Positions 8,733-17,991 of a stretch of DNA of 64,000 nucleotides are shown piece after piece (positions within the stretch are counted from its first letter, which is position 1; the number at the start of each line of letters is the position of its first letter). The notes beneath the pieces are model-generated. The model had not been told where the DNA came from, did not search any database, and was given only the letters and a program-made list of their open reading frames with translations. Made by a program: the position numbers and the translations under genes. Source of the stretch: Alphaproteobacteria bacterium (lineage in GTDB: Bacteria; Pseudomonadota; Alphaproteobacteria; Caulobacterales; Maricaulaceae); assembly GCA_018222865.1 (NCBI GenBank), contig JAAEZM010000006.1, forward strand, positions 1 to 64,000, in the 5' to 3' direction.

Positions 8733-11375
8733 CTAGCGCGCCTGGCCTGCTGCGAGCGGGGCATTGCCATCGACGAATTCCAGCGCGTCCTCGCCAAACT
8801 CGTCCAGCTCACCTTCGAGATATTGATCAGGCTCAGTCGCACCTTCGGGCAGCGGCTGGTCCTGGCTGATGGGCAAAACGAAGCTGACTGTTGTGCCTTC
8901 ACCCAGGGTGGATTCTATGGTGAGCGAACCGCCATGCAGTTCAATAAGGGATCGCGACAGGGCGAGCCCAAGACCAGATCCTTGGTAGCTCTTGGAGTGC
9001 TGGCTCTCGATCTGTTCGAATGGACGCCCCAGACGCGGAAGGTCTTCTGCTGCGATGCCGATACCTGTATCGGCAACCTGGAAGACAACCGCCGTGCCCG
9101 AGAGGAAGCCGCGAATAGTCACCGCGCCGCCTTCCGGCGTGAACTTCACGGCATTTGAAGCCAGATTGATCATCACTTGTTTGAAGGCGCGCGGATCAAG
9201 CTCGATTTCCGGCAGTTCCGCGACATCAGCGCGAAGCCGCAATTGCTTTTCTTCGGCCCGGCCGCGGACAATGCGCAAGCATTGCTCCACGAGCTCCGCC
9301 GCATCTGTCGCCTCGGGCTGAAGCGTCATCTTGCCGGCTTCGATCTTGGACATGTCGAGGATGTCATTGATCAGTTCCAGCAGATGCTGACCGGAGGAGA
9401 GGATGTCCTTGGTGTAGCCCTGATAACGTTCATCACCGAGCGGGCCGAACATCTCCTGAAGCATGATTTCGGAGAAGCCGTTAATGGCGTTGAGCGGCGT
9501 GCGCAGCTCATGGCTCATATTGGCGAGGAACTCACTCTTCGAGCGGTTGGCTTCCTCGGCGCGGATCTTCTCTTCCTCATACTTCTTGGCCAGGTCTGCG
9601 ATGCGCGCCTGGCTTTCCTGCAGATCGGTCACCGAACGGCGCAGCTGGCTCTCATTCTCCGTCAGCGCTTTTTCATGACGTTTCAGGTCGGTGATGTCAG
9701 CGCCAAAACTGACCAGTCCGCCATCCGCCGTCGCGCGCTCGGAATAGTGAAGCCAGCGTCCATCCGCGAGCTCGATCTCATAATTATCCGAAGCGCTGGT
9801 ATCACCATGCACGGTTTTGATCGCCCGGGCGGCGTTCTGTTCAACGCCAGCATAAGACATTCCCGGCTTCAAATTCCCGTCCGCGAAGTCGAAGAAATCG
9901 CGGAACTTCCGGTTCCAGAGCACAAGACGCCGACGCGAATCCCAGAGAACGAAACTCTCGGACATCGATTCAAGGGCAGCGCGAAGACGTGATTCCGCCG
10001 CTGCGACGCGGGCTTGCGCGCCCTTGCGCTCGGTGACGTCGATCGCGACGCCGACAATGCGTGGCTGCCCGTCCAGTTCATTGGCGAGAATGCGGCCGCG
10101 AATCTGCAACCAGACCGGTGCCACAGCGGCGAGAACTTCCAGGTCGACTTCACTGCCGGCGCGGGTTCCGCGCATGGCGGCGCGCAAGCGATCGCGATCC
10201 GGGCGGCTGAAGAGTTTGAGAAAGTCATTGCCGGTGCATTCAACGGCGTTTTCCAGTCCGAGCATGCGCGCGAGACTGTCCGTGACATAAACCGAGTCCG
10301 CTTCCGGGTTCCAATCCCAGACGCCGCAGCGCGCGCCTTCAATGGCAAAGCGGAAGCGTTGTTCATTATCGGCCAGCTGGGCCCGTGTGGAGCGCAGGCT
10401 GCCCATTTGAAGGAAGACGAGGGCGACCAGTCCGAGGGCGACAATGAGCGGCGCGATGAACATCAGCCCGTAAAACGAGATGGTCCGCACCCACTCATTC
10501 TGGTCAATGCGCATGGCGCCGAGGGCGTAAACCTGAAGATTGGCGCTGGCGACCGGAGCGACGGCAAATGTCACAGTGTCATCGCCGAAGCGCGCTTCAG
10601 ACGTGGCGCCGCCGCCGCCGGAGGCAAGGTCCGTCACAAAGCTCTGGGTCAAACCGAAACGTTCGGCGAGCGGCATGCCCGCACGGGCTCCGCTCATCAC
10701 CGGCCGAAGCGCCAGCATGCGACCTTCCGGATCGGCGAGAGCCACGACGCGATCATCTCCCCAATTGGGGATGGCTGCGAGCGCGGGTACCTCAGCGGCC
10801 AAGGCACCGACCGTCCCGTCGGCAAGGGCGAGTGGTTCGACGAGAACAATATCTGCACTGCCATCCGGGCGCAGCGAAATGCTCATCGCCTCCGGTGTCG
10901 CCAGCGCGTCGCCCGCGCGTGCGCGCAAGGCGGCAGCGGGCTGGCCAGCGGAGATGATACGGCCGTCTGGAAGCAGAAGGGAGAGGGTGGAAATCAGTTC
11001 CGATGCGCGCAGGGTTTCCAGTCTTTGCCGCGCCGCAGCCTCAATCTCATCCAGCGGCGTCCCGGAAAGGTCAGAGGCCGCGAAAGCGATCGCATAGCGC
11101 GCCTCCGCAAGGCGCCCCGCAACACGTTCGGCGAGATAGCCCGCCGCATTGGCTTCCGAGCGTTCGGTATCTGCGATCAGTGCCAGGCGTTCTTGCTGGA
11201 TCTTCACTGCGAAAATGCCGCCATAGGCCAGCGTGAACACCGCCATGGCAAGGGCTATCCAGAGTGCGCCGCCAGACCGTCGCGCAGGCTTTTGGGCGCC
11301 GTCATCATGTGCTGACGAGGACATGCCTGCCTGCCGCTTGCGCGACCGATCCTTATCCGACTCACTCTTGGTCAT
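8733..11375 (-). CDS. pleC: PleC-like membrane hybrid-free histidine kinase with two PAS domains
   Basis: 880-aa sensor kinase. TM1 is at about 36-56, a large periplasmic sensor at 57-298, TM2 at about 301-324, PAS domains at about 340-450 and 465-565, a coiled coil at about 565-615, then DHp with His622 (NMSHELRTPLNAINGFSE) and the ATPase domain (NLASNAVKFTP, DTGIGIA, GSGLGLALS). The DHp sequence (EMFGPLGDERYQGY, ILSSGQHLLELINDILDMSK) is of the type in Caulobacter PleC and DivJ, which act on DivK/PleD. The two-TM, PAS-containing layout fits PleC rather than multi-TM DivJ. PleC controls polar development and cell-cycle asymmetry. The gene name is an inference from domain order and motif resemblance. 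It is the last gene of an EAL-receiver-kinase run. Confidence 0.75.
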   Translation of the reverse strand: MTKSESDKDRSRKRQAGMSSSAHDDGAQKPARRSGGALWIALAMAVFTLAYGGIFAVKIQQERLALIADTERSEANAAGYLAERVAGRLAEARYAIAFAASDLSGTPLDEIEAAARQRLETLRASELISTLSLLLPDGRIISAGQPAAALRARAGDALATPEAMSISLRPDGSADIVLVEPLALADGTVGALAAEVPALAAIPNWGDDRVVALADPEGRMLALRPVMSGARAGMPLAERFGLTQSFVTDLASGGGGATSEARFGDDTVTFAVAPVASANLQVYALGAMRIDQNEWVRTISFYGLMFIAPLIVALGLVALVFLQMGSLRSTRAQLADNEQRFRFAIEGARCGVWDWNPEADSVYVTDSLARMLGLENAVECTGNDFLKLFSRPDRDRLRAAMRGTRAGSEVDLEVLAAVAPVWLQIRGRILANELDGQPRIVGVAIDVTERKGAQARVAAAESRLRAALESMSESFVLWDSRRRLVLWNRKFRDFFDFADGNLKPGMSYAGVEQNAARAIKTVHGDTSASDNYEIELADGRWLHYSERATADGGLVSFGADITDLKRHEKALTENESQLRRSVTDLQESQARIADLAKKYEEEKIRAEEANRSKSEFLANMSHELRTPLNAINGFSEIMLQEMFGPLGDERYQGYTKDILSSGQHLLELINDILDMSKIEAGKMTLQPEATDAAELVEQCLRIVRGRAEEKQLRLRADVAELPEIELDPRAFKQVMINLASNAVKFTPEGGAVTIRGFLSGTAVVFQVADTGIGIAAEDLPRLGRPFEQIESQHSKSYQGSGLGLALSRSLIELHGGSLTIESTLGEGTTVSFVLPISQDQPLPEGATEPDQYLEGELDEFGEDALEFVDGNAPLAAGQAR

Positions 11376-11436
11376 TCATACCAACCTAGTTCGCGTCTGC
11401 CGCGCATGTCGACAGGCGCACCGCGGTATTCCACGG

Positions 11437-12000
11437 TTATGCGGCGCTCGCGCCGTCGTCCTCAACCTGGACGGCATCCTCATCATCGTCCGGTGCGTTG
11501 ACCTTCTTGAGCCCCTTGCGGCGTTCCGGCCCTTTATAGGTTGAGTCTTCAGTCGCCATACGGCGCCGATCCGGTCCGAAATATGACCGGTTGCGGACGA
11601 AAGGACGCGGTTCATTGATCACAGCAGCGATCTTGGAGAACATCTCCTTTGCGGTGATCGGCTTGCAGCAAAATTCCGTGACGCCCGCATCGCGCGCGGC
11701 CTCGACCCGCGATTTTTCCGAATAAGCGCTCAGCATAATGATTGGGATTAAGGGATTCGGGCTGTCATCAGCGGTGCGCACCAGTCGCACAAAATCGAGA
11801 CCGTCGAGGATCTCCATCTGATAGTCCGTGATGATGATGTCGACATTGTCCGAACGGACAGTGTCAAAGGCGTCAGCAGGGTCTTTGGATTCTAAAATCT
11901 GTTTGATTCCAAACCCATGGAGGATGGTTCGCAGAATCGTGAGCATGTATCCATTGTCATCGACAATGAGGATTTTCACGCGGCTCATATCTACGGCCAT
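11437..12000 (-). CDS. Single-domain receiver protein with basic C-terminal tail
   Basis: 187-aa CheY-like receiver (residues about 8-130) with acidic pair D14/D15, phospho-acceptor Asp59 (IIITDYQM), SAYSE and CCKPIT (conserved Lys). No DNA-binding or enzymatic output domain follows. Instead there is a tail with two similar short stretches, YFGPDRRRM and YKGPERRKG, then an acidic end. The repeated GP-[DE]-RR motif may be a docking element. The gene lies 18 bp after the EAL gene and 61 bp before the PleC-like kinase, so it may be phosphorylated by that kinase; this is inference. Confidence 0.85.
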   Translation of the reverse strand: MAVDMSRVKILIVDDNGYMLTILRTILHGFGIKQILESKDPADAFDTVRSDNVDIIITDYQMEILDGLDFVRLVRTADDSPNPLIPIIMLSAYSEKSRVEAARDAGVTEFCCKPITAKEMFSKIAAVINEPRPFVRNRSYFGPDRRRMATEDSTYKGPERRKGLKKVNAPDDDEDAVQVEDDGASAA

Positions 12001-12018
12001 GCGCCTTTTCCCTTCAGC

Positions 12019-13611
12019 TTACGCGGCGCGAATCGCCCCGTTTCTCGGATCCGACAGGGATTTTAGCGGAACGGGCTTACCGAAATAGTAACCCTGTGCG
12101 TAGTCCACACCGAGGGACTTCAGCGTCTTCACCTGCGCTTCGGTCTCGACCATTTCTGCGACGACTTTTGTATCAAGTGCCTTGCACAAATCGACCATGG
12201 AGCGAAGCAGAACGCCATCGCGCGCAGTTCTGCTCGCACGGCGGATATAGGAGCCATCGATTTTGACCACATCCGCGGGGAAGTCGCGCAGATAATGGAA
12301 GCCGGCCGAGCCCGCACCGAAATCATCGAGATAGACCTTGTGGCCACGCTCCCGGATTTTCGCAATCACCTTGTTCACCGCCTTGACGTTCTTGACGTTA
12401 GCTGTCTCCGTCAGCTCGAACATCAGACGCTTGCGATCAATCTTGGCCAGCGCCAGAAGATTGAGAAACTTCGTAGCCCAGTTGGTGTTCGCCAGGGATT
12501 TGCCGGACAGGTTCACCGCCAGAGATGGGCGGTCAAAATCTTCCGTCAGGAAGTTGATCGCGATCTCCGTCATCGCGGTATCGATTTCATAGATCAGACC
12601 CGTGCTTTCAGCGAAATTGACGCTTTCACTGATCGGTCGGCCGCCCGGCAGGCGCAGAAGCATTTCGTAGTGATGGACTTTGCCAGAGGCGAGATCGACG
12701 ATGGGCTGCGCGTGCGGTTCGATAACCCGGCCCGCAATCGTTGTCCGCAGCTCCTGCATGCGCTTCTGCGTCTTGTCCATCATATCCTGTGCAACTTGCT
12801 GCAGGCTTTGAACATCAAATGTTTCGCTGGAGTCCGCCGCCTCATTCACAGCATGAATGAAGGCCTGGACGGCGATCTCCGGTTCGAGATCCGGCGCATC
12901 GGGAAGCGAGTCTATTTTTACCTCGCACTCCTGAAGGTCGTTCTCAGCAAGGATGCTCTCAATATCCGACTTCAATTGCGCCAGATCGGCGTTGGATTCG
13001 TGGATGAGCGCTGTGCGTCCTTTATCGACCTGACGCGCAACCCCCGTATCGCCTACGGTCAGTGCGCAGGCTGCGGCGATGGCGTGCTGCAGCTGCCGCG
13101 CATCCTCGGGGCCGATTTGGCGTTCCAGATCGTCCGCGCCCGTAATGACAAGCACAGACATGGAGAGGGGCTTGCCCAGGTCGCGCGCTTTGAGGACAGC
13201 CTCAGCCGCGGAACGTTCAAAGGCCTGGGGGTCGATATCTGCCGGTGCCGTCAGCGCCTCAAAGGATAAGGTCCAGCGAATGCGCTGATCATCGCCCAGA
13301 CACCAGCCACTCAGCTTGACCTCTCGACCGCCAATGGTCACGCGCACCGGTCCGGCACGGCGACCCGGTTTGATGCTCTTGAGCAGCGCCTTGAAGATGG
13401 GCCGAGATGTACGATCAAAACGATCGGCCAGCACAGCCTTATCGATGGTTATACAGGGATCACCGAGCGGGCCCGTGGCGCCGGCCGCATAGACGACCTT
13501 GCCGTCTTCATCCGTCTCCACAAGCACATCGGCTGATGCAAAAGCGAAGGAAAGAAAGCGATTGCGTTGCTCGATCAACGACATCAGCAAGTCCGAATAA
13601 TGTTTGCCCAA
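12019..13611 (-). CDS. EAL-domain protein, putative c-di-GMP phosphodiesterase
   Basis: 530 aa. The N-terminal half is a degenerate sensory region with no recognised domain; the C-terminal half (about 290-520) is an EAL domain. The signature is YEMLLRL (EML in place of EAL, with the catalytic Glu kept). Other active-site motifs are present: AVNLSG, FELTET, YLDDFGAG, VKIDGSYI, AEMVET and QGYYFGKP. It could therefore hydrolyse c-di-GMP, or act as a receptor. It is the first gene of a run with a receiver protein and a PleC-like kinase, which suggests a module linking c-di-GMP to cell-cycle phosphorelay. Confidence 0.88.
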   Translation of the reverse strand: MGKHYSDLLMSLIEQRNRFLSFAFASADVLVETDEDGKVVYAAGATGPLGDPCITIDKAVLADRFDRTSRPIFKALLKSIKPGRRAGPVRVTIGGREVKLSGWCLGDDQRIRWTLSFEALTAPADIDPQAFERSAAEAVLKARDLGKPLSMSVLVITGADDLERQIGPEDARQLQHAIAAACALTVGDTGVARQVDKGRTALIHESNADLAQLKSDIESILAENDLQECEVKIDSLPDAPDLEPEIAVQAFIHAVNEAADSSETFDVQSLQQVAQDMMDKTQKRMQELRTTIAGRVIEPHAQPIVDLASGKVHHYEMLLRLPGGRPISESVNFAESTGLIYEIDTAMTEIAINFLTEDFDRPSLAVNLSGKSLANTNWATKFLNLLALAKIDRKRLMFELTETANVKNVKAVNKVIAKIRERGHKVYLDDFGAGSAGFHYLRDFPADVVKIDGSYIRRASRTARDGVLLRSMVDLCKALDTKVVAEMVETEAQVKTLKSLGVDYAQGYYFGKPVPLKSLSDPRNGAIRAA

Positions 13612-13633
13612 TGTCTGTTTTGTAACGAAATCC

Positions 13634-13648
13634 TTAGGGGGAGATTAA
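13634..13648. promoter_or_regulatory. CtrA-like box upstream of the EAL/receiver/PleC operon
   Basis: TTAG-N7-TTAA, one mismatch from the CtrA consensus TTAA-N7-TTAA. It is centred about 30 bp upstream of the EAL start, where a promoter would be expected. CtrA control of a PleC-containing operon would make biological sense. A one-mismatch match to an AT-rich 8-base consensus is weak evidence on its own. Confidence 0.35.
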
Positions 13649-13677
13649 GTCCCGAAAGAAAACGGAACGGAATATCA

Positions 13678-14229
13678 TTATGCAACGCGCCGGGGCGGGG
13701 CGGACTTGTTTTCGTCCGGCTTGGCACTGACACCTTTGATGATGTCACGGGCGTATTTCACCAGATCGGTCCAGGCCGTTGGTAATTCCGTATCCTGAGC
13801 GCCTTGCTCTGCAAGCTTGTTGGCAAGGTCGAGCAAGCGAGGGGCTTGAACCAGCAGACGGGCCTGAGCTTCGATGCGAGCGGGGTCTCGATCATATTCT
13901 GCCGCCGGCACGCGCCAGCCGCCCCAGTCCATGCTGTCCGTAACGATGACCGGGAAAGTGCCTGGGAAGGGGTGTCGCGCGGTTTCTGCATCCGTCTGCC
14001 ACTTGTTTTTTGCTCGCAGCAGACGCCATTGACCGGTTTCCACAAGTTCGCAGTGTTCCGCCGTCAATTCATCGGCCATGAAGTCACGGCCGAGCCCGCA
14101 GTCGTAATAGACCCGGACGGGTTCTTCGACATCCTTGACCCATTGTGGTTTGACTTGCTCGATCAGCGCCCAGGTGCCGACCGGACGTACGAATACACGC
14201 TGATGCTTGTGAAATATTGCTTTGGCCAT
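13678..14229 (-). CDS. Conserved-looking hypothetical protein
   Basis: 183 aa from the ATG at 14229, which has GGGAGGA 7 bp upstream. A longer in-frame extension to 14364 lacks such support and looks non-coding. The protein is soluble, with aromatic-rich segments (RVFVRPVGTWALIEQ, VYYDCGLGRDF, DSMDWGGWRVPAAEYD), so it has a defined fold, but I recognise no family. It stands as a single gene, divergent from the SDR gene at 14416. Confidence 0.65.
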   Translation of the reverse strand: MAKAIFHKHQRVFVRPVGTWALIEQVKPQWVKDVEEPVRVYYDCGLGRDFMADELTAEHCELVETGQWRLLRAKNKWQTDAETARHPFPGTFPVIVTDSMDWGGWRVPAAEYDRDPARIEAQARLLVQAPRLLDLANKLAEQGAQDTELPTAWTDLVKYARDIIKGVSAKPDENKSAPPRRVA

Positions 14230-14415
14230 GACGACGTCCTCCCTGCAGGCCAGTAAACCGGGCAGGCATTGAAATGTCGTGAATCCGGTGAGGGGTATTT
14301 GAGCCAATTGCCCGATTTCACCATCCTGCCTGGGGGCAACGCCATTCTTCGCTTGTGCGGGCAAGCGTCCCGGTTAGGCTCTTCAAGAGCGCGAACCAGT
14401 TATGGGGCCAAGTGA

Positions 14416-15420
14416 ATGACCAAAGTTTTCCTGACCGGAGCGTCCGGTTTCATTGCCAAACACATCCTGCGGGAACTTCTGGAAAAGGGGTATCAGGTAC
14501 GGGCCTCCGTGCGGTCGGAGAAGCGCCAGTCCGAGCTTGAAGCGCTATTCCCTACGGCTTCGCTTGAATTCGCCTTTCTAGATTTGACGCGGGATAAGGG
14601 CTGGGACGCGGCCATGGCGGGCTGCGATGTGCTCATTCATACAGCCTCACCCTTCCCAATGGCTGATCCGAAGGACCCTGAAGAGCTGATCCGTCCAGCG
14701 GTGGACGGCACTTTGCGTGCGATGAAGGCCGCCAAAGTAGCAGGGATCCAGCGCGTTATCCTGACCTCATCCAATGCTGCAATCTACAAGCAGGCGGATA
14801 AGCCCGCCGATCAGCAATCCGATGAAACCAATTGGACCACGCCGGACCATCCATCGGTAGGGGCTTATGAAGCCTCAAAGACCCTGGCCGAGCGTGCCGC
14901 TTGGGATTATGTCGCCGAAAACCCGGATATCGCCTTGACGACGATTAATCCCGGCGGCGTTTTCGGCCCCCCCATGGATGGGCGTTTTGGGACGTCATTG
15001 GACATTGTGAAGCGCTTGATGAGTGGACGGGATCCATTTGCACCGCCGATGGAATTGCCGCTGGTCGATGTGCGCGATGTGGCCATGATGCATGTCGCAG
15101 CTATTGATCTCGAAGCAGCGAAGGGCGAGCGCTTTTCCGCCACATCCCAAACACTGCGCTTCATCGAGATCGCGGATGTTTTGCGGGAGTGGGATCCCAG
15201 CCTGAAAATCGCCAAGTCCGAAGCGCCGATCTGGCTGATGCGTCTCCTGGCGCTCTTCATGGCGGAGCTCCAACCTGTCCTGGCCAATATCGGGCGTAAT
15301 CTTTCCGTCTCGGGCGCCAAGGCGGAGCGGGTCTTCGGGTTCGAATTCATTCCGGTCAAAGATGCGATTATCGCTTCGGCAGAGGCCGTCAAAGCCTATC
15401 GCAACGCGCCACGCTCATAA
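14416..15420 (+). CDS. NAD(P)-dependent epimerase/reductase (extended SDR, dihydroflavonol-reductase type)
   Basis: 334 aa with an N-terminal Rossmann motif LTGASGFIAKHI (about 6-17), a DLTRDKGWD cofactor segment, and a YEASK active-site pair at about 151-155 following LTSSNAAIY. This layout is typical of the DFR/cinnamoyl-CoA reductase branch of extended SDRs, which reduce aldehydes or ketones on varied substrates. The natural substrate cannot be told from sequence. Upstream is a divergent hypothetical gene; downstream is dusA. Confidence 0.87.
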   Translation: MTKVFLTGASGFIAKHILRELLEKGYQVRASVRSEKRQSELEALFPTASLEFAFLDLTRDKGWDAAMAGCDVLIHTASPFPMADPKDPEELIRPAVDGTLRAMKAAKVAGIQRVILTSSNAAIYKQADKPADQQSDETNWTTPDHPSVGAYEASKTLAERAAWDYVAENPDIALTTINPGGVFGPPMDGRFGTSLDIVKRLMSGRDPFAPPMELPLVDVRDVAMMHVAAIDLEAAKGERFSATSQTLRFIEIADVLREWDPSLKIAKSEAPIWLMRLLALFMAELQPVLANIGRNLSVSGAKAERVFGFEFIPVKDAIIASAEAVKAYRNAPRS

Positions 15421-15475
15421 GGGGCAGCAGCCCGCCGGCATTGGCGCGGCGCGATGAGTGGGCTATGTCGCGGGC

Positions 15476-16471
15476 ATGAGCGAATGTAAGACGATAGATC
15501 GCCGCTTCTCTGTGGCGCCGATGATGGACTGGACAGACCGGCATTGCCGGGCCTTTCACCGTGTCCTCTCGCGCCGCGCCTTGCTCTATACGGAAATGGC
15601 TGTCGACAAGGCGATCATTCATGGAGACCGGGATTATCTGATCGGCTTTGATCCGGCCGAACAGCCCGTCGCGATCCAGCTGGGGGGCAGCGACCCTGCC
15701 GACTTGTCCAAGGCCGCTCGCATTGCCGAAAGCTATGGCTATAGCGAGATCAACCTCAATGTCGGTTGTCCGTCCGACCGGGTCCAGTCAGGCCGGTTCG
15801 GCGCCTGTTTGATGCGTGAGCCCGACCACGTGGCCGATTGCGTCAAAGCCATGCAGGACGTGGTCAGTGTTCCGGTGACTGTGAAATGCAGGATCGGGGT
15901 TGATGATCAAGAGCCCGAGCAGGCCTTGTTTGCCTTCGTCGAGACAGTCGCGGCTGCGGGCGTGACCAGCTTCACCGTGCATGCGCGCAAGGCGTGGCTC
16001 AAAGGGTTGAGCCCGAAGGAAAACCGGACAATCCCGCCGCTGGATTACCCGCTCGTTCATCGTCTCAAAAGAGAGCGTCCTGAGCTGGAGATCATTCTCA
16101 ATGGCGGGCTTGAAACCCTCGATCAAGGGCTGATTGAGAGCCAAGGCCTCGATGGCATGATGCTCGGCCGGGCCGCCTACCACACCCCCTGGGTGCTCGC
16201 CGAGGTCGATAGCCGGGTTTTCGGTGCGGCGGATACCGTCGCGTCCAGGGCGCAGGCAGTTGAGCTCTATCTGCCCTATCTTGAGCGACGGATGGGCGAG
16301 GGCGTTCCCTTGCATGCCATCACCCGCCACATGCTTGGCCTCTTCCATGGTCAACCGGGCGGGCGTCACTGGCGGCGCATTCTGACGGAAAAGGGCGGAC
16401 GTCACGGTTCACGCCTGGATGTTATTCACGAGGCCCTGGCGGCCGTTATGCCCGGAAGTGAGGCCGCGTGA
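15476..16471 (+). CDS. dusA: tRNA-dihydrouridine synthase A
   Basis: FMN-dependent reductase that makes dihydrouridine in the tRNA D-loop. Seen: the FSVAPMMDWTDRHCR N-terminus, INLNVGCPSDRVQSGRFGAC with the catalytic Cys in GACLM, VKCRIGVDD, the FTVHARKAWLKGLSPKENR segment typical of DusA, and the ILNGGL and MLGRAAY FMN-binding motifs. The ATG at 15476 is preferred; an in-frame GTG at 15458 would add six residues. The gene overlaps the next one by 4 bp (GTGA). Confidence 0.95.
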   Translation: MSECKTIDRRFSVAPMMDWTDRHCRAFHRVLSRRALLYTEMAVDKAIIHGDRDYLIGFDPAEQPVAIQLGGSDPADLSKAARIAESYGYSEINLNVGCPSDRVQSGRFGACLMREPDHVADCVKAMQDVVSVPVTVKCRIGVDDQEPEQALFAFVETVAAAGVTSFTVHARKAWLKGLSPKENRTIPPLDYPLVHRLKRERPELEIILNGGLETLDQGLIESQGLDGMMLGRAAYHTPWVLAEVDSRVFGAADTVASRAQAVELYLPYLERRMGEGVPLHAITRHMLGLFHGQPGGRHWRRILTEKGGRHGSRLDVIHEALAAVMPGSEAA

Positions 16472-17283
16472 CTGAGTATCTCCCGCTTGTTCTGGCGCTG
16501 GCTGCGACCGGGGCTTTTGCCGGTCTGATTGCCGGTCTGTTTGGCATTGGTGGCGGTATCGTCATGGTGCCGGCGATGTTCTATGTCTTCTCCGCGCTCG
16601 GCTATGAAGGCGATCGCGTTATGCATGTGGCTGTCGGCACATCGCTGGCGGTGATCATCGCGACTTCGCTGCGGAGCGTTTCCGCGCACGCCAAGGAGGG
16701 CGCGGTCGATTTTGACACGCTCAAAACCTGGGTGCCTTTCATCATTATCGGGACGCTGATTGGAACGGTGATCGCGGATTATATCCCGAGCCGCGGACTG
16801 ACCGCCCTATTCGGCGGGATGGCGATCCTGTTATCGCTCCAGTTTTTCTTTGGCCGCCCGAACTGGTCACTGTCGGAAGAAATGCCGGGCGGCATTCTTC
16901 GTATCCTCCTGGGCAATATTATCGGCCTGCTCTCTGCGCTGATGGGAATTGGCGGCGGGGTGATGGGCGTGACATTGATGACGCTGTGCGGCAAGACGAT
17001 CCACCGCGCTGTCGCTACGGCCGCCGGTTTTGGCGTCGCGATCGGTGTTCCCGGCGCGATCGGCTTTATCGTCAATGGCTGGGGCTCTGACGACGTTCCG
17101 CTTTCATTGGGTTATGTGAACATGCCCGGCTTTGCCCTCCTGGCAAGCTCGGCCTTTTTCGTGGCACCAATCGGGGCAAGGCTGGCACATTCCCTGCCGG
17201 CTCAAACGCTCAAGCGTTTCTTTGCGATCGGCTTGGCCATTGTCGGCGTTATGCTTCTGCGTGAAGGGCTGATCGGCGGCTAG
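16468..17283 (+). CDS. TauE/SafE-family membrane exporter
   Basis: 271-aa polytopic protein, about eight TM helices in two halves. Each half carries the family's glycine-rich signature: GLIAGLFGIGGGIVMVPA near residue 14 and LSALMGIGGGVMGV near 150. Members move sulfite, sulfoacetate or related organic anions across the inner membrane. It begins at a GTG overlapping the dusA stop, which indicates co-transcription with dusA without implying shared function. The substrate is unknown. The stop shares 4 bp with the convergent protease gene. Confidence 0.88.
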   Translation: MTEYLPLVLALAATGAFAGLIAGLFGIGGGIVMVPAMFYVFSALGYEGDRVMHVAVGTSLAVIIATSLRSVSAHAKEGAVDFDTLKTWVPFIIIGTLIGTVIADYIPSRGLTALFGGMAILLSLQFFFGRPNWSLSEEMPGGILRILLGNIIGLLSALMGIGGGVMGVTLMTLCGKTIHRAVATAAGFGVAIGVPGAIGFIVNGWGSDDVPLSLGYVNMPGFALLASSAFFVAPIGARLAHSLPAQTLKRFFAIGLAIVGVMLLREGLIGG

Positions 17284-17981
17284 CGACGCAAGACCAGACG
17301 GTCATCGCGGATTTCAACGGATGTGAATTGTCCGATGATCGACATGCCCAGCAAGGATTGTTCGCCGCCGCGCATGACCAGGGCGGGAACCCGCTCGAAC
17401 CGGTGTCCACGAATATCGAGGTAGGGCAGGGTCACGGCCGCGCCGAAATCCATTCCGGATGCAGTTGCCACCTGAATATTGAAGTTCAACCGGTCCTCGC
17501 GAACACCCAGACGACGTGCATCATTGAGTGACAGGGCGATCATGCTCGCGCCCGTATCAACAAGGAAATCGACCGTCTCATCGCCCATGCGCGCATCGAT
17601 ATAGTAATGCCCATCAGCCTGGCGGCGCAGCATGATGTCACTGGGCACACCGGGTGTGCTGCCGTCAACAAGTGCGGCCTCGAACTGCCAGGATCGCTGC
17701 ATATACCAGTTTTCGTGATCCTGATCGATGACGAACAAGGCGGGAAAGCCGATGATCAAAGCGCCCCAGACAATCCGGTTGGCATGTGCTGAGGTTTTCA
17801 TGGACAGGGCTGCCGCAAGGATCGCTCCGGCCAGGAATGTGAGGACGGCAAGCGAAAGAGTGAGGCGCAGGACCGGGTCGACACCCTGCCATAAAGGCCA
17901 GGAAATCAGGCGCAGGGCGAGCAGGACTGTGCTGAGGCCCAGAAGACCGAAGGCGAGCAGGGGAAGGTAGCGAGCGATCAT
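17280..17981 (-). CDS. Membrane-anchored retropepsin-like aspartic protease
   Basis: 233 aa from the ATG at 17981. Three N-terminal hydrophobic segments (about residues 4-100) precede a retropepsin-like domain with the active-site motif DFLVDTGASMIALS and the later LLGMSIIGQF flap/psi-loop segment. This matches the clan AA, TIGR02281-type proteases of alphaproteobacteria. Upstream in-frame sequence overlaps the DUF1289 gene and is not protein-like. It lies 10 bp after the DUF1289 gene, so they form a two-gene operon. Confidence 0.82.
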   Translation of the reverse strand: MIARYLPLLAFGLLGLSTVLLALRLISWPLWQGVDPVLRLTLSLAVLTFLAGAILAAALSMKTSAHANRIVWGALIIGFPALFVIDQDHENWYMQRSWQFEAALVDGSTPGVPSDIMLRRQADGHYYIDARMGDETVDFLVDTGASMIALSLNDARRLGVREDRLNFNIQVATASGMDFGAAVTLPYLDIRGHRFERVPALVMRGGEQSLLGMSIIGQFTSVEIRDDRLVLRR

Positions 17982-17991
17982 GACGTCACGA

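Noticed and set aside
10014-11315. A 433-residue plus-strand frame
   Set aside because: Antisense shadow of the PleC-like kinase, without recognisable domains.
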